Positions 36,495 through 43,812 of a stretch of 64,000 nucleotides of DNA are shown one piece after another (the stretch's first letter is position 1; each line of letters starts with the position of its first letter). A model generated the notes under the pieces. That model searched no databases. It was not told where the DNA came from and worked only from the letters and a program-made list of their open reading frames with translations. Source of the stretch: Candidatus Rokuibacteriota bacterium (GTDB taxonomy: Bacteria; Methylomirabilota; Methylomirabilia; Rokubacteriales; CSP1-6); the NCBI GenBank assembly GCA_003220615.1, contig QHTB01000151.1, positions 1-64,000 of the forward strand, given 5' to 3'. A program made the position numbers and the translations under genes.

Positions 36495-36544
36495 CGGAGA
36501 ATCGCGGCGGGGCATGGGCGGGCGACAGCCCGGGTGCCCATGCC
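36495..36544. repeat. Palindromic intergenic repeat, copy 1
   Basis: A 50-base unit beginning CGGAGAATCGCGGCGG and ending in a long hairpin: outer arms GGCATGGGC (36511-36519) and GCCCATGCC (36536-36544) enclose an inner GGGC/GCCC stem with a GACA loop. The unit recurs exactly at 36615. Size and structure resemble REP-like (repetitive extragenic palindrome) elements. No transposase is nearby. Confidence 0.7.
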
Positions 36545-36614
36545 GGTTGCTCGCCACGCCGGGGACAGCGTCGCGTGCAGTCACGACTCTGATCGGGCTG
36601 GCGATGAACCGCCG

Positions 36615-36664
36615 CGGAGAATCGCGGCGGGGCATGGGCGGGCGACAGCCCGGGTGCCCATGCC
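36615..36664. repeat. Palindromic intergenic repeat, copy 2
   Basis: Identical over 50 bases to copy 1 and in the same orientation, with 70 unrelated bases between them. The identity ends abruptly on both sides. This suggests recent duplication or two insertions of a mobile palindromic element, not a decayed gene. Confidence 0.7.
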
Positions 36665-36747
36665 CATTGAATAGTCCGGGCATCGGGACCAGAAACGCGG
36701 GGAGCAGATAGCGCTGGCACCTTTATGCTCGGACAAGGAGGAGAGCC

Positions 36748-37623
36748 ATGCCGACACTCACCGAGCGCTTCGTCGCCGACATCGAAGGCCTCAGCGACCT
36801 TCCGTCGCTCTCGCCGGTCCTCGCTCACCTGATTGCGACGCTGGGCCGCGAGGACGCCTCGGTGGCCGAAGTGGCGGCGATCATCCGCCAGGATCCGGTC
36901 ATCGCGGCCCGTGTCCTGCGGTCGGCGAATTCGGCGGCCTACATCGGCCGCAGCCCGGTCTCCTCGATTCGCGACGCGCTCCTCCGTCTCGGCCTGGCCC
37001 GCATCCGGCGGCTAGCGCTGGTCGCGAGCCTCTACGATGCCGTGCCCGTTCGCGGCACGAGAGCCGCCCGTGAGATCTTCTGGCAGCACAGCCTCGGCGT
37101 GGCCCACGGCTCCGAGATCATCGCGCGCTACGCGGTGGGCAGCCCGGAGGACCTGGATCCCGAGAGCGTCTTCCTTGCCGGCCTGCTTCACGACCTCGGC
37201 CTGCTCGTCCTCGAGAGCCACTATCCCAAGGAGTCGTCAGCGGTGAAGCGCTACGCCGACATCCAGAGCGTGCCGCTCTGCCTGGCCGAGCTCGAGGTCT
37301 TGCAGACCGATCACGGCGAGCTGGGGGCGCTGCTCGCCTCGCACTGGACGATGCCGGATTCGATCACGTTCGCCATCCGTGCTCACCATCGCTTCGACCA
37401 GGCGCCACCGGAGCACCGGTGGAACGCGGCCATCATTCACCTGGCGGATCACCTCGTGAGCCAGGAAGCGATCGCCGACCTCAGAGAAGGCTCCGCCGAG
37501 TGCTTCGACGGCGCGGTCATGGAGATTCTGGGGCTGTCCCCCGACGCGGTGGCCCAGATCATCGAGGAGACCCGCACCGAAGCCCGCAAGGCCGCCACGG
37601 TCCTCAGCGCCTCGAGCGTCTAA
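36748..37623 (+). CDS. HDOD-domain signalling protein
   Basis: The 291-residue protein consists mainly of an HDOD domain (about 20-215). It has the opening LPSLSPVLAHLIATLG, the ARVLRSANSAAYIG helix and AGLLHDLGLLVLESHYP. HDOD proteins are relatives of HD-type phosphodiesterases that usually lack catalytic residues and act in signal relay, often with c-di-GMP or motility systems. A few HD-like residues (the HDLG stretch) remain. The AAGGAGGAG site in front of the ATG is strong. It may connect to the c-di-GMP-responsive pilus genes elsewhere in the window, but nothing shows this directly. Confidence 0.85.
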   Translation: MPTLTERFVADIEGLSDLPSLSPVLAHLIATLGREDASVAEVAAIIRQDPVIAARVLRSANSAAYIGRSPVSSIRDALLRLGLARIRRLALVASLYDAVPVRGTRAAREIFWQHSLGVAHGSEIIARYAVGSPEDLDPESVFLAGLLHDLGLLVLESHYPKESSAVKRYADIQSVPLCLAELEVLQTDHGELGALLASHWTMPDSITFAIRAHHRFDQAPPEHRWNAAIIHLADHLVSQEAIADLREGSAECFDGAVMEILGLSPDAVAQIIEETRTEARKAATVLSASSV

Positions 37624-37668
37624 GCCCTCTCGCTCGCCGGGCTCCTGGCCGGTGTATGCTTCCGGCCC

Positions 37669-37815
37669 ATGAGTCCATCGAGCGATCCCGGAGTCGCCGC
37701 CGAGCTGACCCGTCTCTCCGACATCATCACGCGCCTGTCCCGCGGCCTGAGCCTGGCCGACGAGCCCGCCAGCTTCGTGACCGTGCTCGAGGAAGGAGCG
37801 CCGGGTGATGAGTGA
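37669..37815 (+). CDS. Small AtzG/GatC-like amidase partner (48 residues)
   Basis: A short open frame runs from the ATG at 37669 into the amidase gene, overlapping its start by eight bases. The product (MSPSSDPGVAAELTRLSDII... ending EEGAPGDE) has one amphipathic helix followed by a Leu-Ala-Asp-Glu-Pro-Ala turn. This resembles the very small GatC/AtzG subunits that stabilise some amidase-signature enzymes. Placement and coupling support a real gene, but it is short for the family and homology is not certain. Confidence 0.5.
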   Translation: MSPSSDPGVAAELTRLSDIITRLSRGLSLADEPASFVTVLEEGAPGDE

Positions 37816-39211
37816 CTGGACGATCGAATCGCTCGTCGCCGCGCTGCGGGCACGGAGGATCTCCGCCGTCGAGATCACCGACGAATGTCTTGCTCGCATC
37901 GACCGGCTCAATCCCGTCTTGCGCGCGTTCATCACGGTCGACGCGGACGGCGCCCGTCGCGCCGCCAAGGAGCGTGACGGCGAGCTTGCCGCGGGCCGGG
38001 CGCGCGGGCCGCTCCACGGCGTGCCGATGGCCTGGAAGGACCTGTGCGCGTCGCCTGGACTGCCGACCTCGTGCGGGACACGCACGCGCGACTACTTCGT
38101 CAGCGAGCGGGCGTGCACGGCGGTGGCGCGACTCGTGGCCGCGGGCGCCATCACGCTGGGCAAGACCAACATGACGGAGCTGGCGCTGGGGCCGTTCGGC
38201 GACAACGCTCATCACGGTCACGTCCAGAATCCCTGGCGGAACGGCCACTGCTCGGGAGGGTCGTCGAGCGGCTCCGGCTCGGCGGTCGCAGCCGGACTCG
38301 CCCTGGGCGCCCTCGGCAGCGACACCGGCGGCTCGATCCGCCTGCCTGCCGCCTGCTGCGGCATCGTCGGCCTCAAGCCGACGTACGGTCGCGTGAGCCG
38401 GGCCGGCGCGATGGCGCTCTCGTGGTCGAACGATCATCTCGGACCGATGACGCGTACGGTGCGCGATGCCGCGCTCATGCTGGGCATCATCGCCGGCTGG
38501 GACGCGGCCGACGCCACGACGAGCCGGCGACCGGTGCCCGACTACCTGCGAGGCATCGATGGCGGCATTCGCGGGCTCAGGATCGGAGTCCCCGCGAGCT
38601 ACTACTTCGACGACGTCAATGCAGAGGTCGTCGCGGCCGTCCGTGAGGCGGCCCGGCAGCTCGGCGCACTGGGCGCACACGTCAGCGAGGTGCGAGTGCC
38701 CGACCCGGTGCCGCTCGGCGAGATCACGGGCGTGATCAGCCGCGCTGAAAGCGTCACCATCCACGAGCGCCTCCTGCGCGAGCGGCCCCAGGACATCCAA
38801 CCGGTGGTCCGGACGCGCCTCGAGTTCGGCGCGCACATCGCCGCCCACCAGTATCTCCAGGCGTTGCGGGCTCGCGGCCGGCTGGCTCAGGAGTTTTTGC
38901 GGGCGATCTTCTCCCAGGTAGACGTGTTGATCGCGCCGACGATTCCCGAGCCGGCACCGGAGATCGCCGCCGTCACGACGGGCGCCGTCGACGACATCAT
39001 CAAGAAGATGGGGCGCTTCTCGCGTCTCACGCGGCCCTTCAACGGGCTGGGACTCCCGGCATTGTCCTTGCCCTGCGGGTTTTCGACCCAGGGACTGCCA
39101 CTGGCGCTCGCGATCGTCGGCCGGCCCTTCGACGAGGCGACGGTACTGCGCGCCGGACAAGCATACGAGCAGGCCGCGGGCTGGGTCAGCCGGCGTCCCG
39201 CCATCGGGTAA
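37808..39211 (+). CDS. Amidase signature family enzyme (GatA/AtzE-like)
   Basis: The 467-residue enzyme has the Ser-cisSer-Lys triad: Lys77 in GVPMAWKDL, the cis-Ser in CSGGSSSGSGSA (about 152-153), and the nucleophile Ser176 in SDTGGSIRLPA. The Gly/Ser-rich core and the GLKPTYGRVSRAGAM segment are typical. It hydrolyses or transfers an amide group of unknown substrate; a true tRNA amidotransferase is unlikely because no gatB is nearby. ATG 37808 is used, though the GTG one codon earlier is possible. A tiny AtzG-like gene overlaps its start. Confidence 0.88.
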   Translation: MSDWTIESLVAALRARRISAVEITDECLARIDRLNPVLRAFITVDADGARRAAKERDGELAAGRARGPLHGVPMAWKDLCASPGLPTSCGTRTRDYFVSERACTAVARLVAAGAITLGKTNMTELALGPFGDNAHHGHVQNPWRNGHCSGGSSSGSGSAVAAGLALGALGSDTGGSIRLPAACCGIVGLKPTYGRVSRAGAMALSWSNDHLGPMTRTVRDAALMLGIIAGWDAADATTSRRPVPDYLRGIDGGIRGLRIGVPASYYFDDVNAEVVAAVREAARQLGALGAHVSEVRVPDPVPLGEITGVISRAESVTIHERLLRERPQDIQPVVRTRLEFGAHIAAHQYLQALRARGRLAQEFLRAIFSQVDVLIAPTIPEPAPEIAAVTTGAVDDIIKKMGRFSRLTRPFNGLGLPALSLPCGFSTQGLPLALAIVGRPFDEATVLRAGQAYEQAAGWVSRRPAIG

Positions 39212-39260
39212 CGGCGCCTCCGCGCACGCCTGGCACGCTGATCGTCACTCCCCGGGGCGT

Positions 39261-39695
39261 ATGATTGTCACGATGCCCGAGTCGCGGCCCATCTTCGAGT
39301 TCTCGGCGGGAGGTCTCGTCGTCGACGTCGAGGGCCGTGTCCTGTTGATCCGGGCTCGCGATCTTCGCAATCGCGCGGTGTGGACGCTGCCCAAGGGTGC
39401 GCTGGCGCCGGGGGAGCAGACCGTCGACGCGGCCCTGCGCGAGGTCCGCGAAGAGACCGGCTACCGCTGTGAGATCGCGCGAGAGCTGGAGCCCGTGACC
39501 TATTGGTTTCAGCGCAGCGGCCGGCGCGTGAAGAAGACGGTGCAGTGGTTTCTCATGCGGCCGATCGAGAAGGTCGGCGAGCACGATCACGAGGTGGACG
39601 AGGTGGCGTGGGCGGCGCCGTCGGAGGCCCTGACCCGGCTCCGCTACGACTCGGACCGTCGGCTCGTGACCGCGCTGGCGCCGCCGCGCTGCTAG
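39261..39695 (+). CDS. NUDIX hydrolase
   Basis: A 144-residue NUDIX protein with the complete box G-x5-E-x7-R-E-V-R-E-E-T-G, seen as GALAPGEQ followed by ALREVREETGY, at residues 46-67. Upstream strands include FSAGGLVVDVEGRVLLIRA. Family members hydrolyse nucleoside diphosphates linked to other groups; short stand-alone forms like this often act on NUDP-sugars, dinucleoside polyphosphates or oxidised nucleotides. It is convergent with the following gene and the stops overlap by four bases. Confidence 0.88.
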   Translation: MIVTMPESRPIFEFSAGGLVVDVEGRVLLIRARDLRNRAVWTLPKGALAPGEQTVDAALREVREETGYRCEIARELEPVTYWFQRSGRRVKKTVQWFLMRPIEKVGEHDHEVDEVAWAAPSEALTRLRYDSDRRLVTALAPPRC

Positions 39696-40513
39696 GGCGC
39701 GGGAAACAGCCGCTCGCCGTTCTTGTAGGCGATCTGCTCGGCGACGTCGCGGGGCAACTGGGCCAGCCAGTCCTGGATCGCCTGCATGGTCTCGCGCAGC
39801 GTTTCCCAGCGTGACGTGACCCACGTGTCGGTGCCGACCATGAAGCGATCGGGGTATTTCATGAAGGCCGCGCGCCAGGCGGAGTCGAGCGTGCCACCCG
39901 GCGCCACGTCGGTACGGATCGCCAGCTCCACCCAGAGATTCGGGAAGCGACCGAGCAGGCCGCTCACGGTCGGCGCCGACGATGACATGCCGGCGTGGGC
40001 CCAGAGGATGCGCACGCGCGGATAGAGGGTGAGCATCTTCTCGACAGTGACGTCGTCGACGTGAGCCTGCCAGAAGATGTTGCGCTGCTCGGCCAGCACG
40101 GCGAACCGCTTGACGACGGGGGCCTCGACGTCGCCCGCGCTCAGATGGAACTCGCCGATCCCGCGGTAGATCCCGCGCTTGAGCCGCTCCTCGACGTAGC
40201 TCGCCACCGCGACATCGTGAGGCCACGTCGCCATGTCGCCCCGGTTCCGATATGGCCGAAGAAATGGGACGATGCCGCGCGGCGAGCGGTCGTAGAGCTT
40301 CAGCGTTCCGTCGTCGGGCGTGCTCGAGACGAGCGCGCGGAACACATTGGCTCGCGCGAGGACGGAGAGCGCGCGCTCGGGCGTCAGCGCATCCCAGTCG
40401 GACTGGCTGTAGTGGATGTGGGCGTCGAAGATCTGGAGCGCCTGAGCGTGGGCGGGACGGGCCGCCGCGACGAGGAGCCCGAGCGCCAGCAGAGCTCGCG
40501 CGACGTGCGGCAT
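39692..40513 (-). CDS. Secreted TIM-barrel amidohydrolase (Amidohydro_2 family)
   Basis: The 273-residue protein has a signal peptide (RALLALGLLVAAARPAHA) and then the metal-binding motif FDAHIHYSQSDWDALTPE. Later family segments are EFHLSAGD, FWQAHVDDVTVEKML and ILWAHAGMSS, with Asp in MVGTDTWVTSRWE. It belongs to the family of 2-pyrone-4,6-dicarboxylate lactonase and related decarboxylases, but the periplasmic location is uncommon for those. The substrate is unknown. Confidence 0.8.
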   Translation of the reverse strand: MPHVARALLALGLLVAAARPAHAQALQIFDAHIHYSQSDWDALTPERALSVLARANVFRALVSSTPDDGTLKLYDRSPRGIVPFLRPYRNRGDMATWPHDVAVASYVEERLKRGIYRGIGEFHLSAGDVEAPVVKRFAVLAEQRNIFWQAHVDDVTVEKMLTLYPRVRILWAHAGMSSSAPTVSGLLGRFPNLWVELAIRTDVAPGGTLDSAWRAAFMKYPDRFMVGTDTWVTSRWETLRETMQAIQDWLAQLPRDVAEQIAYKNGERLFPAP

Positions 40514-40551
40514 GGCGCCGATCCTATCACGGGCTCAGGCGGCCCCCGGGC

Positions 40552-41244
40552 TCAGGCGGCCGGCCGGCAGGTCCGGCACGGCCGGTACCCGACGCTGCGA
40601 GCGTCGCCGACCGAGGCGAAGACCACGCGCCGCGCCTCGCCGATGCGCTGCTCGTGGGCGCATCCGCGACGGCATACGATCCGCGTGGTCACGCAGCCCA
40701 CGAGGAGCGGGACGCGCCGCTCGAGCGTCAGCAAGGCCGTCTTGAGCCGCGGCCCGAGCGCATAGTTGCCCCAGGTGCCATCGCCGCGGACGATGCGATG
40801 GCAGGGCACGATGAGCGGAACAGGATTGGCGGCCAGCGCGTTGCCGACGGCACGCGCCGCGCGTGGCGCCCCGATGCCCACCGCGAGCTGGGCGTACGAG
40901 CGCACGTCGCCGTACGGGATGGCCTTCGCCGAGGCCAGGACGCGAGCCTGGAAGTCGCCCACGCCTGCGAGATCCACCGGGACGGAAAAGAACGTCCGTC
41001 GCCCGGCCAGGAACTCCGTCACCTCGCGGCGGGCGCGGCGCGCGTAATCGCGTCCGCCGGGCGCGATCTCGTCGTCGCCGGCCAGCGTGAGCGCGCGGAC
41101 GCCGCGCGAGCCCGCCTCGATGCCGATGCGGTCGGCCAGCGCGGCCAGCAGTCCCGCGGGATCCACGGAAGGGCGGAGGGTCCGGCGAGGCGGCTCGGCG
41201 CCGGCGGCGAAATAGCGAGTCAGCATGTCGTCGATGCGATCCAT
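40552..41244 (-). CDS. Methylated-DNA-protein-cysteine methyltransferase with C-terminal Ada-type zinc domain
   Basis: In this 230-residue protein the Ogt/MGMT domain comes first, with the acceptor Cys148 in VPCHRIV and the helix-turn-helix region PYGDVRSYAQLA. An Ada metal-binding module follows at residues 184-230, with Cys191, Cys195, Cys223 and Cys226. The 4, 28 and 3 spacing nearly matches the 4, 27 and 3 of Ada, where the first of these cysteines repairs methylphosphotriesters. In Ada that module is N-terminal, so the order here is reversed, and no AraC-like activator domain is present. The ATG has GGAGGTGATG in front, overlapping the sigma factor stop. Confidence 0.85.
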   Translation of the reverse strand: MDRIDDMLTRYFAAGAEPPRRTLRPSVDPAGLLAALADRIGIEAGSRGVRALTLAGDDEIAPGGRDYARRARREVTEFLAGRRTFFSVPVDLAGVGDFQARVLASAKAIPYGDVRSYAQLAVGIGAPRAARAVGNALAANPVPLIVPCHRIVRGDGTWGNYALGPRLKTALLTLERRVPLLVGCVTTRIVCRRGCAHEQRIGEARRVVFASVGDARSVGYRPCRTCRPAA

Positions 41245-41248
41245 GACA

Positions 41249-41758
41249 TCACCTCCCACGCCGGCGGGCGGATCGCCCGTCGGGCAGATCGAGCGTTTGA
41301 TGGAGAATCGTCTTGCCTCGAGCGAGCTGGCTCTTCACCGTATTCACGCTGATCCCGCGAATCCGCGCCAGCTCACCGTAGGACAGGCCGTCGACGTAGC
41401 GGAGCGCGAGGAGGACGCGGGCCTCGCGGGGCACGCGCTCGAGCGCGCGCCGGAGGTCCACCGATTCCACGTCGAGCCGGCCGATCGCCCGCGGCGGCGC
41501 GCCGGCCTCCGCGTGCTCGGCGCGAACGCGCCGCCGCCTGAGCTCGTCGAGACAGACGTTCGTCAGGGCGCGATAGAGCCACGTCGACAGCGGCCATCGG
41601 GGCGAATAGTCGGCGCGGGCCGCGAAGCAGTTCGTCAGCGCGCGCTGGACCGCGTCCTCGGCGTCGGCCCGGTTGTGAAGAAGCCGGAAGGCCACCGCGT
41701 AGAAGCGCGCGCCGTAAGCCTCGGTCACCCGCGCGAATGCCCGCTCATCCATGGTCAT
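41249..41758 (-). CDS. ECF-type RNA polymerase sigma factor
   Basis: The 169-residue protein has sigma region 2 (FARVTEAYGARFYAVAFRLL, DAEDAVQRALTNCF) and region 4 (LLALRYVDGLSYGELARI, VNTVKSQLARGK). No anti-sigma factor is encoded next to it. Instead the methyltransferase gene begins four bases after its stop, so the two are cotranscribed. A dedicated alkylation-response sigma factor is one inference. The start could be the ATG at 41758 or at 41752. Confidence 0.85.
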   Translation of the reverse strand: MTMDERAFARVTEAYGARFYAVAFRLLHNRADAEDAVQRALTNCFAARADYSPRWPLSTWLYRALTNVCLDELRRRRVRAEHAEAGAPPRAIGRLDVESVDLRRALERVPREARVLLALRYVDGLSYGELARIRGISVNTVKSQLARGKTILHQTLDLPDGRSARRRGR

Positions 41759-41853
41759 CCTGGTATACGAGCGCCGTGGTAGAAAGGGTGGAATGCGGCG
41801 AGCGGGTTGTATAGTCGATCAAGCGTTCATCACGCCGCCTCAAGGAGGCGTTC

Positions 41854-43050
41854 ATGCTGTCACGTCGCCAATTCCTGCTCGCCGCTGGAGCGACGGCCGC
41901 GACCACGCTCGCTGGTCGATCGTCGGCGTTCGCGGCCGACGTCGATCCTCTGCTGGCCGGGCGGCCTCTGGTGCGATACCCCGAGAAGACCGACTTGATT
42001 CTCTTGACCGCGCGCCCACCGCAACTCGAGACGCCGCTCTCCTATTTCGATCGCGCGATCACACCGAACGACGCCTTCTTCGTGCGGTATCACATCTTCC
42101 CGATCCCGACGAGCGTGGACCTCGACCAGTGGCGCCTGGAGATCAAGGGGCACGTCGACAAGCCCCTGTCGCTCTCGATGGACGACCTCAAAAAGTTTCC
42201 GCGGGCGTCGGTGACGGCCGTGGCGCAGTGCTCGGGCAACAGCCGGGGCCGCTTCGCGCCCCGCGTCCTCGGCGGCCAGTGGGGCGACGGCGCCATGGGC
42301 AATGCGGTGTGGACGGGCGCGCGGCTGCAGGACGTCCTCAAGGCAGCCGGGGCCCGGTCGGGCGCGCTCGACGTCACGTTCGACGGGCTCGACAAGCCGG
42401 CGTTCCCGACGGTACCGGACTTCGTCAAGGCGCTCGACGTGCAGAGGATCATGAACGATCCCGACGTGATCGTCGCCTACGAGATGAACGGGCAGCGGCT
42501 GCCGATGCTGAACGGCTTCCCGGCCCGCCTGGTGGTGCCGGGATGGTACGCGACGTACTGGGTGAAGAACCTCAGCGAGATCACGGTGCTCACCGACCGA
42601 TTCGAAAAGTTCTGGATGAAGCCGGGCTACCGGATTCCGGACACGCCCTGCGGGTGCGTCGAGCCGGGCACCGCACCGAAGAGCACCGTGCCGATCACCC
42701 GCATGACCGTGCGCTCGTTCATCGCCGCTCCGGCCAACGGGAGCCGGGTCGCCGCCAATCAACCCGTCACGCTCAAGGGCATCGCCTTCGACGGCGGTTA
42801 CGGCGTCCGCGAGGTGCAGATCTCCGACAACCTCGGTGCCACGTGGAGCCGGGCCACACTCGGCGCCGATCACGGACGGTACTCGTTCCGCGAGTGGTCG
42901 GCGACGTGGAAACCCACGGGGACCGGTACCACGCGGCTGATGGTGCGCGCCTTCAACGGCATCGGCGAGTCCCAGGGCTCAGAGCCGCTCTGGAATCCCG
43001 CCGGCTATCTGCGCAACGTGATCGAGCAGATCACCCTCGTGGTGGCGTGA
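41854..43050 (+). CDS. SorA-like sulfite dehydrogenase molybdopterin subunit
   Basis: A 398-residue periplasmic enzyme. A Tat-type signal (SRRQFLLAAGATAATTLAG) opens the protein. The Mo-ligating Cys126 sits in TAVAQCSGNSRGRF, and cofactor contacts include GNAVWTGARLQDVL and NGFPARLVVPGWYATYWVK. The C-terminal dimerisation domain runs from about residue 285 (FIAAPANGSRVAANQPVTLK). Such enzymes oxidise sulfite to sulfate, passing electrons to a c-type cytochrome. The gene for a candidate cytochrome follows. An AAGGAGG site six bases upstream supports the start. Confidence 0.86.
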   Translation: MLSRRQFLLAAGATAATTLAGRSSAFAADVDPLLAGRPLVRYPEKTDLILLTARPPQLETPLSYFDRAITPNDAFFVRYHIFPIPTSVDLDQWRLEIKGHVDKPLSLSMDDLKKFPRASVTAVAQCSGNSRGRFAPRVLGGQWGDGAMGNAVWTGARLQDVLKAAGARSGALDVTFDGLDKPAFPTVPDFVKALDVQRIMNDPDVIVAYEMNGQRLPMLNGFPARLVVPGWYATYWVKNLSEITVLTDRFEKFWMKPGYRIPDTPCGCVEPGTAPKSTVPITRMTVRSFIAAPANGSRVAANQPVTLKGIAFDGGYGVREVQISDNLGATWSRATLGADHGRYSFREWSATWKPTGTGTTRLMVRAFNGIGESQGSEPLWNPAGYLRNVIEQITLVVA

Positions 43051-43060
43051 GGTGACCGGC

Positions 43061-43369
43061 ATGCGACGATTCGTCCCCGCGCTCGCCCTGATGCTCGTCG
43101 CGACCACCGCTGCCGTCGCCGGCGAGACCGTGAGCATCACGCTGCCCCCGGAGTCGATCGCGCTCAAGGCCGGGCCCGGCATGGACCAGGCCCAGACCGC
43201 CTGCCGGATGTGCCACTCGCTCGACTACATCACGACCCAGCCGGGCGGTGGCGCCGCTCAGTGGCAGGGCGTCGTGACCAAGATGATGAAGGTGTACGGT
43301 GCTCCCATCACCGAGCCGGACGTCAAGCTGATCGAGGAGTATCTGGCCACGCACTACGGCCCGCGCTGA
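43061..43369 (+). CDS. SorB-like monohaem cytochrome c subunit
   Basis: A 102-residue secreted cytochrome with signal peptide RRFVPALALMLVATTAAVA and one haem site CRMCH (Cys48, Cys51, His52). Met75 or Met76 is a possible axial ligand. Size, single haem and position directly after the molybdopterin subunit match SorB, the electron acceptor of SorA. The ATG at 43061 is preferred over the GTG at 43052 because GAGGTG lies in front of it. It is convergent with mscL. Confidence 0.85.
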   Translation: MRRFVPALALMLVATTAAVAGETVSITLPPESIALKAGPGMDQAQTACRMCHSLDYITTQPGGGAAQWQGVVTKMMKVYGAPITEPDVKLIEEYLATHYGPR

Positions 43370-43383
43370 GCGGGCCGTTCGCG

Positions 43384-43812
43384 TCAGGCCACCGCGCTCG
43401 TGCAGTGCGGGCAGCGCGTGGCTCGCACCGGGATCCGGGTCGCACAATACTGGCAATCCTTCTCGGTGGGCGCGGCCGGAGGTGTCCGATAGAGCGTGTT
43501 CATGGCCTTGACCACGAAGAACAGCGCGAAGGCCACCAGCAGGAAGTTGATCACGGTGTTGAGAAAGAGTCCGTAATTGATGGTGGCGGCACCGGCGTCC
43601 TTGGCGGCCTTCAGCGACGGATAGCTATCACCGCCCAGCACGATGAACAGATCGGTGAAGTCGACACCCCCGATGAGCTTGCCGAGGGGCGGGGTGATGA
43701 TGTCCTTCACCAGCGAGGCGATGATGGCGCCGAAGGCAGCGCCGAGCACGACGCCGATCGCCAGATCGATCATGTTGCCTCGCATCGCGAACTGCTTGAA
43801 CTCTTTCAGCAT
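43384..43812 (-). CDS. mscL: Large-conductance mechanosensitive channel MscL
   Basis: The 142-residue protein has the MscL N-terminus ([20 protein letters not shown]), TM1 [19 protein letters not shown], a periplasmic loop, and TM2 [19 protein letters not shown]. It opens on hypo-osmotic shock. The C-terminal tail ends in CQYC...CPHC, a zinc ribbon in place of the usual charged bundle, seen in a minority of homologues. GGAGG eight bases before the ATG at 43812 fixes the start; seven bases overlap the end of the upstream molybdopterin subunit. Confidence 0.93.
   Translation of the reverse strand: MLKEFKQFAMRGNMIDLAIGVVLGAAFGAIIASLVKDIITPPLGKLIGGVDFTDLFIVLGGDSYPSLKAAKDAGAATINYGLFLNTVINFLLVAFALFFVVKAMNTLYRTPPAAPTEKDCQYCATRIPVRATRCPHCTSAVA

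Larger units (their letters stand above)
36428..36747. other. Intergenic region with two palindromic repeat units
   Basis: The 320 bases between the divergent cyclase and HDOD genes contain no supported gene. They hold two identical 50-base units (listed next) 120 bases apart. The start-proximal part carries an AAGGAGGAG ribosome-binding sequence just before the HDOD ATG, and an A+T-richer stretch near 36435-36455 lies upstream of the cyclase gene. Short open frames across the repeats encode Pro/Arg-rich strings that simply mirror the repeat. Confidence 0.6.

Noticed and set aside
36492-36683. Small open frames across the palindromic repeats
   Set aside because: Their products simply mirror the repeated DNA (the same Pro/Arg-rich string twice) and have no ribosome-binding sites.
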